A stretch of DNA of 64,000 bases. Origin: Alcanivorax jadensis T9. Its GTDB lineage: Bacteria; Pseudomonadota; Gammaproteobacteria; Pseudomonadales; Alcanivoracaceae. Each line of letters opens with the position of its first letter. The stretch's first letter is position 1. The notes beneath the pieces are model-generated. The model did no database searches. It was not told where the DNA came from and worked only from the letters and a program-made list of their open reading frames with translations. The stretch is taken from NCBI RefSeq assembly GCF_000756655.1, contig NZ_ARXU01000001.1, forward strand, positions 372,001 through 436,000, read 5' to 3'. Below, in pieces: positions 8,241 through 16,733 of the stretch. Made by a program: the position numbers and the translations under genes.

Positions 8241-9764
8241 TTACTTCGGGACGGGAATGATGGTTTCCCAGAGGGCTTCGGCAGCATCATCCAGCAAACC
8301 GGCCATCTCATCGCCCGGTCCCAGCTGGCGCACCTGCCGCCCGACGGACCAGCCCTGCCAGCCTGGATCATCGCCGTGGGCAAACGCCCCCCAGGCATCC
8401 TGCACCTGTCGGGACAGGGCTCTGGCCGCATCACCGCCGCCGGTGAAATAAATTCCCGCCGGAGTATCGGTGACACCAAACACAAAGGGCACATCCACCA
8501 CATGGCAGGCCCCCAGCGGCAAGCCAAAGGGCTCGCTCTGCCAGGTGAACTGGAATCCCCAGCAATCCGGATTGTGACGGCTCTGGGCATCCAGCAAACG
8601 TACCGTGGGCACCCGGAACAGACGATCGGATTCCATGGCTGAAAACACGTCCAGCGGACTGCGGCGGGGGGCCGCCTTGACCGTGGTGCGGTAATAATCG
8701 AACGCCCGGGCACCATTGCCCGGCAGCCCCCGTTCAAAGCGACGCTGGATTTCCTGATCATCCACGTCCCGCACGGATGCCATTTTTACTGTTCCGGCCA
8801 GCACCCCGGCGTACTGGAAAAAGTGGTATTCATCCTGGCAGACTCCGGCCAGCAGCCGCTTGTCCGCGGCAGCGCCGGCGGCAATGGCTTCTATCGGTAG
8901 CTGCGGCAACAGATCCCCATCCACCATGGGCAGAAAATTCATGGCGAACTGTGGGGTTGTCGTGCGCAGGCCGCGGTCCACCAGCACTTTTACCGCCTGA
9001 TTCTGGGCCTTGATCCAGTCTTTGTCGGAGCAGTCGCGCAGCCTCTCTGCGGCACTGCCTTCGCCGGGCAGAGCGGCCACAAAGGCATCGGTGACCTTGC
9101 GGACCTGTTCCGGCGCCAGAACAAAATCTGCCGCGCCGGACTGGACAATGGCAGCGTGGAACAGCGATGCCGCCCGCGGGCATGCCAGTAGCGCACAGAC
9201 ACTGAAGCCACCCGCGGATTCCCCGAATACGGTGACCCGATCGGCATCACCGGTAAAACCGCTAATGTTTTCCTGCACCCACTCCAGGGCTGCCACCTGA
9301 TCCCGCAGCCCCAGATTGCTGTCGGCCTGAAGCTCCGACGCCACCGCCGTGAAATCGGCAAAGCCCATGGCCCCCAGTCGATAGGCCGCATTCACCACCA
9401 CCACCTTCTGGCTACGGGCCAGTTCCGCACCGTTATACAGAGGCTGGGAAATGGAGCCGGCCAGATAGGCACCGCCATGGAACCAGACCATCACCGGAAA
9501 GGGCCCCTCTCCCTCAGGAACCCAAATATTCAGGTACAGACAGTCTTCACTGGACTCGTGAACTCCCATCAACGGGTTCTTCATCTGTAGCGAGGGCTGG
9601 GGATATTGATCCGCCGTCACCTGATTATCAGCGTCCGGCAACGGCCGGGGCGCCTTGAAGCGATGCTCACCCAGCGGCGGCAAGGCAAACGGAATGCCTC
9701 TGTATTCGGTGACACCATTACTGGCAAGTCCTTGATAGTGGCCCTGGCGAATCACTGCTGACAT
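8241..9764 (-). CDS. Type B carboxylesterase/lipase (para-nitrobenzyl-esterase-like)
   Basis: 507 aa from the ATG at 9764, which has AAGGA upstream; the frame to 9914 is a non-coding extension. It is an alpha/beta-hydrolase of the esterase type B family, cutting carboxylic esters. The sequence shows the oxyanion-hole segment VWFHGGAY near residue 95, the family signature EDCLYLNIW (73-81), and the nucleophile elbow FGESAGG with Ser183. The acid and His of the triad should fall near residues 300 and 410; CHVVDVPFVF is the His candidate. No signal peptide, so intracellular. Natural substrate unknown. Confidence 0.9.
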   Translation of the reverse strand: MSAVIRQGHYQGLASNGVTEYRGIPFALPPLGEHRFKAPRPLPDADNQVTADQYPQPSLQMKNPLMGVHESSEDCLYLNIWVPEGEGPFPVMVWFHGGAYLAGSISQPLYNGAELARSQKVVVVNAAYRLGAMGFADFTAVASELQADSNLGLRDQVAALEWVQENISGFTGDADRVTVFGESAGGFSVCALLACPRAASLFHAAIVQSGAADFVLAPEQVRKVTDAFVAALPGEGSAAERLRDCSDKDWIKAQNQAVKVLVDRGLRTTTPQFAMNFLPMVDGDLLPQLPIEAIAAGAAADKRLLAGVCQDEYHFFQYAGVLAGTVKMASVRDVDDQEIQRRFERGLPGNGARAFDYYRTTVKAAPRRSPLDVFSAMESDRLFRVPTVRLLDAQSRHNPDCWGFQFTWQSEPFGLPLGACHVVDVPFVFGVTDTPAGIYFTGGGDAARALSRQVQDAWGAFAHGDDPGWQGWSVGRQVRQLGPGDEMAGLLDDAAEALWETIIPVPK

Positions 9765-10041
9765 GGATGGATCCTTTTCTGATTTCTGTCCGACAACCCT
9801 GCCGCGCCCAACGTGTTTCATTCGCCGGGAAATGGTTCTGCAGACGCCACGGTGGCTGAGCCCGCACAGGGGGGATGTAGACCTTAGCAAATTACCTACT
9901 GATGAGTAGGCCAAACCTCGTGTTTAATTGTTAGACAACATAAACAACACTGTCAGAATCCTGACTTACACTTGTTCACGCCCTCGCAGCCACCGCCAGA
10001 GGGCTTTGCTAATCCATTTTTTCTACGGAGGGAAGCCCCCT

Positions 10042-10395
10042 ATGAGCAACGCTACGATCGAGCAACTCAACGAGCGCTATGAACAAGTTACCACCGAAGC
10101 CAAAGCGGCTCTGGAAAAACTGAACACCGCCGTACGTGGTGCTTACACCCGTCTGGAAGAAAACGGCACTGAGCTGTTCCAGACCCTGGTGAAAACTGGC
10201 GAGAAGCGTCAGAAAGCCGTGGCCAAGCCACAGAAAAAAACTACTGCCAAGAAGCAGCCGTCCCAGCTGGACGAAGTGCGAGGCAAGGTTGCTTCCGCTT
10301 TGGGTCTGCCCACCCGTGATGAGGTAGAAGCCCTGAACAAGAAGTTGGCCACCCTGACTCGCAAGGTCAACAAGCTGGCCAAAGAAGCGAAGTAA
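10042..10395 (+). CDS. Phasin-like polyhydroxyalkanoate granule-associated protein
   Basis: 117 aa from the ATG at 10042, preceded by GGAGGGA; the upstream open frame is not coding. Residues 1-60 are a long amphipathic helix (IEQLNERYEQVTTEAKAAL). Residues 60-80 are Lys/Thr/Ala-rich (KKTTAKKQ). The tail has LGLPTRDEVEALNKKLATL, the segment found at the ends of PhaF/PhaI-type phasins and probably a coiled coil. Phasins coat storage granules and, in the PhaF type, link them to DNA through a basic region. The gene stands alone between the esterase and the AraC regulator. Confidence 0.7.
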   Translation: MSNATIEQLNERYEQVTTEAKAALEKLNTAVRGAYTRLEENGTELFQTLVKTGEKRQKAVAKPQKKTTAKKQPSQLDEVRGKVASALGLPTRDEVEALNKKLATLTRKVNKLAKEAK

Positions 10396-10412
10396 TCGCT
10401 TTTTGCCAGTCT

Positions 10413-10435
10413 CAGGGGCGGTACCGCCGCCCCTG
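10413..10435 (+). terminator. GC-rich hairpin after the phasin-like gene
   Basis: A perfect 9-bp stem (CAGGGGCGG paired with CCGCCCCTG) around a 5-base loop starts 18 bases after the phasin stop. It is followed by a pyrimidine-rich stretch (CTCTCTCCTCTTT) and no clean T run, so termination may be partial. Confidence 0.55.
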
Positions 10436-10530
10436 CTCTCTCCTCTTTGTCTCACCTGAACCGTTGACTTCCCCGCCCGCCTCTCGTTATCTAGTAGCCT
10501 CCGCAGATAACAAAAACGACGCGAGCCAAG

Positions 10531-11583
10531 ATGTCCGCCAGCCTGTCTTCTTCACTGAAATTACGTACCGTCGCCCCTTTCTGGCTTGAGTTCCTGCTGG
10601 ATGCCGCCCTGCGTGCCGGTGTCGATCTGAGTGGTGCCCTGGTGGATCTGGGTATCAGCAACGACGATCTGGAAAACCCCCAGTCCCGCATTGCCATGAC
10701 GGTTGAGAACCAGCTACTCAAGCAGGCTATGCAGAAGAGCGGTGATCCGCTTTTCGGTCTGCACATGGGCGAAGGCATCCGCCCGCGCTTCATAGGCGAG
10801 CTCGGCTATGCCAGCATGTCCAGCGCCACCCTCGGTGACGCCATCGAGCTGATGATCCCCTTTACCAAGGTCACCAGTGAATGTGCCCAGCTGCGCTTCG
10901 AGTGGCGTGACAAGTCCCTGTGGCTGATCTGGGAAAGCGACCTGGAAGACCTGGCCACGTATCCGGCTCGCATAGATGCCAACTTCGCCGGCGCCATCAC
11001 TTACGGCCGCTGGCTGATCGGCAAGGAAATGTCGCCGGCCAGGGTGCTGTTTCGCCACCCACCACAGGGCGAGGAGCAGGAATACCAGCGCATCTTCCGC
11101 TGTGAGGTCGCCTTCGAGCAGCCGCAGAATGCCATCGTCCTCGATGCCAGCCTGCTGGACCTGCCGCTGCGCGATGCAGACCCGGAAATGCACAAGGTGG
11201 CACGTTCTCGCATGCAGCGGGCGGTCACCCAGTACCATGCCCGCGACAATCTGCTGGAACAGGTACGCCTGGAGATTCAAAAACGCCTGCAGCAGGGGGT
11301 CCCGCAACTGGAACCTATCGCCGACCAATTAGGCATCAAGCCCTGGACCCTGCGCCGCCAGTTACGATCAGAAAACACGGATTTCTCCAGCCTGCTGGAA
11401 GATGAACGCCGCCGCCTTGCCTGTGACTGGTTATTGCACAGCGACCGCTCGGTAAACCAGATCGCTCTGGATCTGGGCTATTCGGAACAAAGCGCTTTCA
11501 ATCGGGCCTTCAAACGCTGGTTCGGCGTCACCCCGGTGCACTACCGGGAACAGCAAGGTAGCGCGTTATCCCCCGACCATTGA
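10531..11583 (+). CDS. AraC-family transcriptional regulator with arabinose-binding-type N-terminal domain
   Basis: 350 aa. Residues ~20-210 match the long N-terminal domain of the OruR/ArgR-like AraC subgroup (FLLDAALRAGVDLSG, GDPLFGLHMGE, FIGELGYASMSSATLGDAI), which senses an unknown ligand. Residues ~235-345 are the two helix-turn-helix motifs: LEPIADQLGIKPWTLRRQL and the signature ending in DLGYSEQSAFNRAFKRWFG. Regulators of this type often control catabolic or lipid genes nearby; the candidates here are the phasin-like gene and the convergent flavoprotein gene. It ends inside the 3' end of that flavoprotein gene, with an 18-base convergent overlap. Confidence 0.88.
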   Translation: MSASLSSSLKLRTVAPFWLEFLLDAALRAGVDLSGALVDLGISNDDLENPQSRIAMTVENQLLKQAMQKSGDPLFGLHMGEGIRPRFIGELGYASMSSATLGDAIELMIPFTKVTSECAQLRFEWRDKSLWLIWESDLEDLATYPARIDANFAGAITYGRWLIGKEMSPARVLFRHPPQGEEQEYQRIFRCEVAFEQPQNAIVLDASLLDLPLRDADPEMHKVARSRMQRAVTQYHARDNLLEQVRLEIQKRLQQGVPQLEPIADQLGIKPWTLRRQLRSENTDFSSLLEDERRRLACDWLLHSDRSVNQIALDLGYSEQSAFNRAFKRWFGVTPVHYREQQGSALSPDH

Positions 11584-12651
11584 TGCGCCGCGCCAGCGGC
11601 GCTTGCACTGGCCCAGCGTAAGCCCACGGGCAAACCCCTCCACCAGGGTCTCCCCCAGATTGCCCTGCAGCATGCGGGTGGACAGAGGCATCAACGGGTA
11701 GAACAGCCGCGCCAGCTGCTCTACCGTCGCCATCTCTTCCCGCCAGCCCGCCAACCACCCGGAGTAGCTCGCCAGTTGCCCGGCAAGAATCGCCTGGGCG
11801 GCCAGCTGGCCGCTGAGAACGGCGCCATAAATCCCTTCTCCCAGCAACGCTTCGGTACAACCGGCCGCATCACCGGCAAACAGGATTCTCCCCTGACACA
11901 AACGGGCCAGTGGCAGCCAGGTGCCCAGCGGGTAGCCCTGCACCCCCGAGGGACGGACGCCCAGCTGTTGCTGACTGTAGCGATCAAGCTGCTCACGGCC
12001 CGGCGAGGCTATTCCCTGACGCCACACGTAAAGCCCTACGTTGACATGATCGCCCTTGGGAAATAGCCAGCCGTAGCCACCTTTGATTGCCGCAAAATCC
12101 AGTGTCATGCCCGGATACCAGGAGAGCTGCTCCCGGGGCACACATCCCTCGATAGCCACGGCGCCGCCATAACGGCACTCCCCCAACAGCTTGCGTACCG
12201 GGCTGTGGGCGCCATCGGCAGCAATCACTGCGCTGGCCTGAAAGCGCTCGCCCTCACGGGTGGTCAGGGTGACAGAGCGGCCATCCTGCCGCAGGGTCTG
12301 AATCCCCCGGGTTTCGGCAAAGCTGGCTCCCTGCTCCTGGGCCTGTTGGCGACAGAACGCATCCAGTTCGGCACGTTCGGTCATCACGCAGAAGGGGCTG
12401 GCAGCTTGCAAAGCCTGACTACCGGCAGGAAAGCGACCTACCCACAACGTGGACACCACTTCCCGAACCACCGGGGCGATGGAAAACCGGTAGCGATTCA
12501 GGGTCTTCGCCGTCACTCCACCAGCACAGGGTTTGCCCTGCCCGGCAGGCCGTGACAGGACCAGCACACGCTGCCCCGCCGCCGCCAGGTCCCAGGCGGC
12601 GGCACAACCGGCCTGGCCGGCGCCAACCACCACCACATCCCATTTCGTCAT
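11566..12651 (-). CDS. FAD-dependent oxidoreductase, geranylgeranyl-reductase family
   Basis: 361 aa. The N-terminal FAD motif is VVVGAGQAGCAAAWDLA (residues 7-23), followed by the PCAGG segment (residues ~42-46) that marks the geranylgeranyl-reductase branch of the PHBH-like flavoproteins. Later come the second nucleotide motif AVIAADGAHSPVRKLL and the FAD ribityl motif GRILFAGDAAGCTEALLGEGI. Enzymes of this branch reduce isoprenoid double bonds or act on other lipids; the substrate here is unknown. It is convergent and overlapping with the AraC regulator, and divergent from mdh, whose promoter lies in the shared 186-base upstream region. Confidence 0.82.
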   Translation of the reverse strand: MTKWDVVVVGAGQAGCAAAWDLAAAGQRVLVLSRPAGQGKPCAGGVTAKTLNRYRFSIAPVVREVVSTLWVGRFPAGSQALQAASPFCVMTERAELDAFCRQQAQEQGASFAETRGIQTLRQDGRSVTLTTREGERFQASAVIAADGAHSPVRKLLGECRYGGAVAIEGCVPREQLSWYPGMTLDFAAIKGGYGWLFPKGDHVNVGLYVWRQGIASPGREQLDRYSQQQLGVRPSGVQGYPLGTWLPLARLCQGRILFAGDAAGCTEALLGEGIYGAVLSGQLAAQAILAGQLASYSGWLAGWREEMATVEQLARLFYPLMPLSTRMLQGNLGETLVEGFARGLTLGQCKRRWRGASMVGG

Positions 12652-12725
12652 TCATTGCCTCGTGTCAAATCAGTTCGCTCCGGCTCAAGACCTCGGTCCA
12701 AGTATGAATAGGCCTTTGCTTCCTT

Positions 12726-12731
12726 TATAAT
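12726..12731 (+). promoter_or_regulatory. Consensus -10 box upstream of mdh
   Basis: A perfect TATAAT lies 106 bases before the mdh start. The -35 region 17 bases upstream is poor (TATGAA), so only the -10 element is well supported. It would give a leader of about 100 bases. Confidence 0.55.
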
Positions 12732-12837
12732 GCGCCCCGTCCGGGACCCCTGACCCATGGCGGAATTCGCCATTGCTCAGTGGCTCCCCTGGTTTCAGCC
12801 CCATAAGTTCTCCCGAATTAAAGCTAGGAGATTGTTA

Positions 12838-13818
12838 ATGAAAGCACCCGTACGCGTAGCCGTTACCGGCGCCGCTGGCCAAATCAGCTATTCCCTGCTG
12901 TTCCGTATCGCCTCCGGCGACATGCTCGGCAAAGACCAGCCCATTATTCTGCAACTGCTGGAAATCACCCCGGCCATGGAAGCCCTGAAAGGCGTTATCA
13001 TGGAACTGGAAGATGGTGCTTTCCCGCTGGTCGCCGGCATCGTTGGCACCGACGATGCCAACGTGGCCTTCAAGGACGCCAACTACGCGTTGCTGGTTGG
13101 TGCTCGTCCGCGTGGTCCAGGCATGGAGCGTAAAGATCTGCTGGAAGCCAATGCAGCAATCTTCTCAGCCCAGGGCAAAGCCATCAACGACAACGCCAGC
13201 AAAGACATCAAGGTGCTGGTTGTCGGTAACCCGGCCAACACCAATGCCCTGATTGCCCAGCGCAATGCGCCGGACATCAACCCGCGTCAGTTTACTGCCA
13301 TGACCCGCCTGGACCACAACCGTGGCATGGCGCAACTGGCCAACAAACTGGGCAAGACGGTCAACGACATCACCAAGATGACCATCTGGGGCAACCACTC
13401 TTCCACCCAGTACCCGGACCTGCACCATTGCGAAGTGGACGGCAAGGTAGCCATCGACCAGGTTGAGCAAGACTGGTACGAAGGCACCTACATTCCGGAA
13501 GTACAGCAGCGTGGTGCCGCCATCATCAAGGCCCGCGGCGCATCTTCTGCTGCTTCCGCTGGCTCCGCAGCTGTTGATCACATGCGTTCCTGGGCCCTCG
13601 GTACTGCCGACGGTGACTGGGTTTCCATGGGCATCTACAGCGACGGTTCCTACGGCATCCAGGAAGGCCTGATCTACTCCTTCCCCTGCACTTGCAAGGA
13701 TGGCGACTGGAGCATCGTTCAGGGTCTGGAAGTGAACGATTTCTCCCGTGGCAAGATGGAAGCCACCGAGAAGGAACTGGCGGAAGAACGTGACGCCGTT
13801 TCCCACCTGCTGCCGTAA
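12838..13818 (+). CDS. mdh: NAD-dependent malate dehydrogenase
   Basis: 326 aa. The ATG at 12838 is preceded by TAGGAG; the frame upstream to 12757 lacks a ribosome site. It interconverts malate and oxaloacetate in the TCA cycle. The NAD site is [15 protein letters not shown] (residues 7-21). The catalytic segments are the substrate Arg pair in [15 protein letters not shown], the Asp-Arg of TRLDHNR, and the proton-relay His in [11 protein letters not shown] near residue 187. Length and motifs match the 325-330 aa dimeric type of cytosolic-like MDH, not the ~312 aa E. coli type. A strong promoter box and a textbook terminator suggest a single-gene, highly expressed unit. Confidence 0.96.
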   Translation: MKAPVRVAVTGAAGQISYSLLFRIASGDMLGKDQPIILQLLEITPAMEALKGVIMELEDGAFPLVAGIVGTDDANVAFKDANYALLVGARPRGPGMERKDLLEANAAIFSAQGKAINDNASKDIKVLVVGNPANTNALIAQRNAPDINPRQFTAMTRLDHNRGMAQLANKLGKTVNDITKMTIWGNHSSTQYPDLHHCEVDGKVAIDQVEQDWYEGTYIPEVQQRGAAIIKARGASSAASAGSAAVDHMRSWALGTADGDWVSMGIYSDGSYGIQEGLIYSFPCTCKDGDWSIVQGLEVNDFSRGKMEATEKELAEERDAVSHLLP

Positions 13819-13833
13819 GGTTTCGCAGGCATG

Positions 13834-13863
13834 AAAAAGGGGCTCTCCGGAGCCCCTTTTTTT
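13834..13863 (+). terminator. Rho-independent terminator of mdh
   Basis: A-rich left flank, stem GGGGCTC-TCCG-GAGCCCC, then seven T. The A and T tracts make it functional in both directions, so it also serves the convergent DUF805 gene. Confidence 0.92.
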
Positions 13864-13889
13864 ATGGTCAATGTATGCAGCGCTATTGC

Positions 13890-14480
13890 TCAGTAGTCGT
13901 AGTCGTACTGCATTTCAGAAGCAGCTTGGGCACGCTCCACATATTGGTTGTAGGCCGGCACGGCCACTGCCATCAGTACGCCGATGTACCCCACGAACAA
14001 CACCGCCACCACAACAAAAGCCGCTACCACACCGCCGCTGTTGGCAACCGGTTTGGGCCCGAATTTGTTCGGTCCCTTGGTGCCCGGCATGAAGATCAAC
14101 AGCAACCCCATGATCAGGTTCACAATGGGAACCAGAAATAACAGCACAAACCAACCGCTGGCATTGATGTCATTCAAGCGGCGAATTGCATAGATCACCG
14201 TCATCACCAGAATAAACAGCATCACGACCATGGCCAGGAAGCCCAGCAGCATCGTGGCCCCGGAATTGGCAGAAGCGCTGTCAAAGCCGCCCATGATTGC
14301 CGCCAGAATGCCACCCACAATAGCAATCGCCAGGTAGGAGAGCATGGTCAAACCGAAGGCATAGACGACGTAGCGCATTCGGCCGATACGACCTGATGCG
14401 GCAAAGAATTTTGGCTGATAGCGCTCATCAACTTTGGCGATACAAACATCCGCCGATGGAGCTTGGTAAGGCTGGTTCAT
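13890..14480 (-). CDS. DUF805 family inner-membrane protein
   Basis: 196 aa from the ATG at 14480 (MNQPYQAPSAD, the usual start of DUF805 proteins). The frame continues upstream to 14552 through a poly-G run that would encode Gly-Gly-Gly-Gly. Residues ~25-50 contain FFAASGRIGRMRYVVYA, the hallmark F-x-x-x-G-R-x-x-R of DUF805. Four membrane helices follow, plus the segment AIRRLNDINASGWFVLL and then LLIFMPGTKGPNKFGPKP, all typical. An extra C-terminal helix ends in an acidic/Tyr tail. Function unknown. The 12-base poly-G run ending two bases before the ATG replaces the ribosome-binding site. Confidence 0.82.
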   Translation of the reverse strand: MNQPYQAPSADVCIAKVDERYQPKFFAASGRIGRMRYVVYAFGLTMLSYLAIAIVGGILAAIMGGFDSASANSGATMLLGFLAMVVMLFILVMTVIYAIRRLNDINASGWFVLLFLVPIVNLIMGLLLIFMPGTKGPNKFGPKPVANSGGVVAAFVVVAVLFVGYIGVLMAVAVPAYNQYVERAQAASEMQYDYDY

Positions 14481-14481
14481 G

Positions 14482-14493
14482 CCCCCCCCCCCC
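14482..14493 (-). repeat. 12-base poly-G tract directly upstream of the DUF805 start codon
   Basis: Twelve C on the + strand (twelve G in the mRNA), separated from the ATG by one C. The tract follows AA, so the effective Shine-Dalgarno is AAGGGG merged with the run. Gain or loss of a G would change spacing, or change the frame if translation starts further upstream at 14552 or 14534. Confidence 0.85.
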
Positions 14494-14646
14494 TTGCGAT
14501 AGTGATTACTGATGAAAAGGTCAGCCTCTGTCATTGCTGCTACTTCCTGCAATAGCTCAGAGAAAGAGCCGAACAGAGAACTGCAACTTCGAATCTAGGT
14601 ATTAGCTGTACCTTCCTGGAGCCGGCAGCCGGCCACTGTTGATTCC

Positions 14647-15057
14647 TTACAGGGTGTGCTTGCGACTGAAATCATCCATCGCCCGCAGTAGATCGCGACG
14701 GCTGATCTGACCGACAAGCTTACCCTTGTCCACCACCGGAAGACGACGCCGGTGATCGGCAATAAAGATTTCTGCCGCATCCAGTATTGAGCTATCCGGA
14801 GAGATAGTCTGAGGGTCTTGGGTCATGTACTCGGCAACCGAGCCAATTTCTGTTTCATGGTAGCTGGCCTGCAAAGCGCCCTTGAGACAGTCTGACTCGG
14901 AAAAAACCCCTACCAAACTTCCTGAATCATCCACCACTGGGGCACCGGAAATCCGGTTCTCCAGGAGGATACGAATGGAATCATTGACCGAAACATGAGG
15001 TTTCAGGGTAACCAGGTTGCGGGTCATGTAATCGGCAACCCGAATGGACTTCAGCAT
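14647..15057 (-). CDS. CBS-domain-pair protein
   Basis: 136 aa from the ATG at 15057 (MLKSIRVADYM). The upstream extension in the same frame overlaps the region before the divergent DUF6316 gene and lacks a ribosome site. It has two CBS motifs: residues ~8-65 (VADYMTRNLVTL, then ISGAPVVDDSGSLVGVFSESDCLK) and ~75-130 (VAEYMTQDPQTI, then RRRLPVVDKGKLVGQISRRDLLRAM). CBS pairs bind adenosine nucleotides and sense energy state. With no attached domain, this one probably regulates a partner protein. It sits back to back with the DUF6316 gene. Confidence 0.88.
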   Translation of the reverse strand: MLKSIRVADYMTRNLVTLKPHVSVNDSIRILLENRISGAPVVDDSGSLVGVFSESDCLKGALQASYHETEIGSVAEYMTQDPQTISPDSSILDAAEIFIADHRRRLPVVDKGKLVGQISRRDLLRAMDDFSRKHTL

Positions 15058-15230
15058 GAGAGAGAACTTTCCTGTGTATCGGACCGAAATAGGCCAATCG
15101 TTCCTTTTATAACAGATATTGCTCTGATCACCACGGACTCTGTTTAGCCTCTGAACGACGAATGGCTGTAGATGCAAACAGTTACGCAATGTTACCTTTT
15201 GAAAAGACTTATATGCAAAAAGGGAATTTT

Positions 15231-15443
15231 ATGAAAGTCAGAGCCGAAGACATGGAAGCAAAGACGTGGTTTCGCAGCGATCGTTTTTTCAACGAAGGGG
15301 GACGTTGGTTCTTTTCGACCCGGGAGAATACCGTTGAAGGCCCTTTTGATACCCACTGGGAGGCAGAACAAGAATTGATGATGTATATCCGCGATATGCA
15401 AGCAAAAGCGTCATTTGGGCTAGCACCAGAAATCCGCGTCTGA
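15231..15443 (+). CDS. Small DUF6316-type conserved protein
   Basis: 70 aa from the ATG at 15231, with AAAAAGGGAA about 5 bases before it. The core is TWFRSDRFFNEGGRWFFSTREN followed by EGPF and a helix (WEAEQELMMYIRDM). I recognise this as the short family of unknown function found in Pseudomonas, Alcanivorax and relatives; the WFRSxRF and WFFxTREN segments are its signature. Soluble, no cofactor motif. It is divergent from the CBS gene and convergent with rraA, with a hairpin between. Confidence 0.7.
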   Translation: MKVRAEDMEAKTWFRSDRFFNEGGRWFFSTRENTVEGPFDTHWEAEQELMMYIRDMQAKASFGLAPEIRV

Positions 15444-15444
15444 G

Positions 15445-15467
15445 AGCTGCCCTCTATCAGGGCAGCT
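15445..15467. terminator. Hairpin between the DUF6316 gene and rraA
   Basis: A 9-bp perfect stem, AGCTGCCCT-CTATC-AGGGCAGCT, in the 36-base gap between two convergent genes. It lacks a clear T run on either side, so it may only weakly terminate or may protect 3' ends. Confidence 0.5.
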
Positions 15468-15479
15468 TACAAAGATGGG

Positions 15480-15962
15480 TTACAGCAACGCGTGGCGCGA
15501 GGTAATAATGCCGTTGTTATCCGCGTACACATACTCCCCCGGGTGAAAGGTCACGCCACCAAAAGTGATGTCGATATTGAGCTGCCCTTCATCGCGGCGC
15601 ACGGATTTGATCGGCACGCAGCCCAGGGTGACAACACCGATATCCAGCTTGGCCAGCTCATCCACATCGCGGCATGCGCCATAGATGATCACCCCTTCCC
15701 AGCCATTCTTGACCGCGTTCTCGGCAATCATGTCACCGATCAGGGCATTGCGCAGGCTACCGCCACCGTCGACCACCAGCACTTTCCCTTTGCCGTCAGT
15801 GGCCAGGTGCTCCTTGACGCGGCTGTTGTCCTCGAAGCATTTCACTGTCACCACTTCCCCACCAAAGGCACTGCGCCCACCGTAGCTGAACCAGTTATGG
15901 CCGGTTACCACAGACACGCTGTCGGCATTCTCATCACAGAGATCGCAGGTCACAAAGGTCAT
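15480..15962 (-). CDS. rraA: Ribonuclease E activity regulator RraA
   Basis: 160 aa, the usual size. RraA binds RNase E as a trimeric ring and inhibits mRNA decay; some relatives are aldolases. The family segments are all present: [20 protein letters not shown], the glycine loop [33 protein letters not shown] and the closing [18 protein letters not shown]. The retained G-x-x-R-D and D-G-G-G elements are shared with the aldolase relatives, so a secondary catalytic role cannot be excluded. It is transcribed alone after the NAD(P)-binding protein gene (75-base gap). Confidence 0.92.
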   Translation of the reverse strand: MTFVTCDLCDENADSVSVVTGHNWFSYGGRSAFGGEVVTVKCFEDNSRVKEHLATDGKGKVLVVDGGGSLRNALIGDMIAENAVKNGWEGVIIYGACRDVDELAKLDIGVVTLGCVPIKSVRRDEGQLNIDITFGGVTFHPGEYVYADNNGIITSRHALL

Positions 15963-16037
15963 ACTGACTCCTTAAAACAGTAGTGAGAAAGGTGTTCCAG
16001 GGTGGCGGCCAGATTCGCGCCCTTGCATCCAACTCCC

Positions 16038-16733
16038 CTATTCGCCTTTCACTTCTCGTGGGTTACGGAACTTGCCGGCAAACACCAGAAAATCCCGGTA
16101 GCGTAGTTTGTAAAGACCGGTCTGCGGCCCCTCAAGGGCCATGCCTACCATGGCATCCGCCACCTTCTGGCTGTCAACTGGCAGCCAATGGGCATCAGTC
16201 CAGCGGGTTAGCGGCTCGATCACGCGATTGAAGATATTACCCCAGTCCTCAGCCGGCCGCCGGTCATTTCGCTGCCCGCGCAGCAGGGAGGGCTGGAGGA
16301 TGGCCAGTAACGGCAATTCCAGTTTAACCAGCGCTTTTTCCATCTGGCCTTTTACCCGGGCATAAAAAAACGGAGAGCGGGCGTTGGCATTGACGGCCGA
16401 CACCACCAGAAAACGCTGCACGCCGGCGCGCAGGGCCATCTGCCCGGCCAGTACCACCAGATCATGGTCCACATGACGGAAGTCTTGCCGGGACCCGGCC
16501 TTCTTCATGGTCGTGCCCAGGCAGCAAAACACATCATCTACCTGAAAATACGACTGGCAGGCTTCCATCTTATCCAGATCAACCACCTGAACATCCAGTT
16601 TGGGATGCTCTATGGAAAGGGGTCGACGGCAAAGTACCCGTACCTGTTCGTACTCATCACTTTCCAGCAGATTGGCAAGACAGTCGTTACCGACCAGTCC
16701 GGTGGCCCCCAGCAGCAAGGCTTTTCTTGTCAT
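16038..16733 (-). CDS. NAD(P)-binding Rossmann protein (HTATIP2/NmrA-like)
   Basis: 231 aa. The dinucleotide motif GATGLVGNDCL is at residues 8-18. VFCCLGTTMKKAGS and FRHVDHDLVVLAGQMALRAGV follow, then VSAVNANARSPFFYARVKGQME, which holds the Tyr-x-x-x-Lys of an atypical SDR. This is the pattern of HTATIP2-like bacterial oxidoreductases, whose substrates are unknown. Its ATG overlaps the stop codon of the hybrid kinase by four bases, so it is the downstream gene of a coupled pair. Confidence 0.8.
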   Translation of the reverse strand: MTRKALLLGATGLVGNDCLANLLESDEYEQVRVLCRRPLSIEHPKLDVQVVDLDKMEACQSYFQVDDVFCCLGTTMKKAGSRQDFRHVDHDLVVLAGQMALRAGVQRFLVVSAVNANARSPFFYARVKGQMEKALVKLELPLLAILQPSLLRGQRNDRRPAEDWGNIFNRVIEPLTRWTDAHWLPVDSQKVADAMVGMALEGPQTGLYKLRYRDFLVFAGKFRNPREVKGE

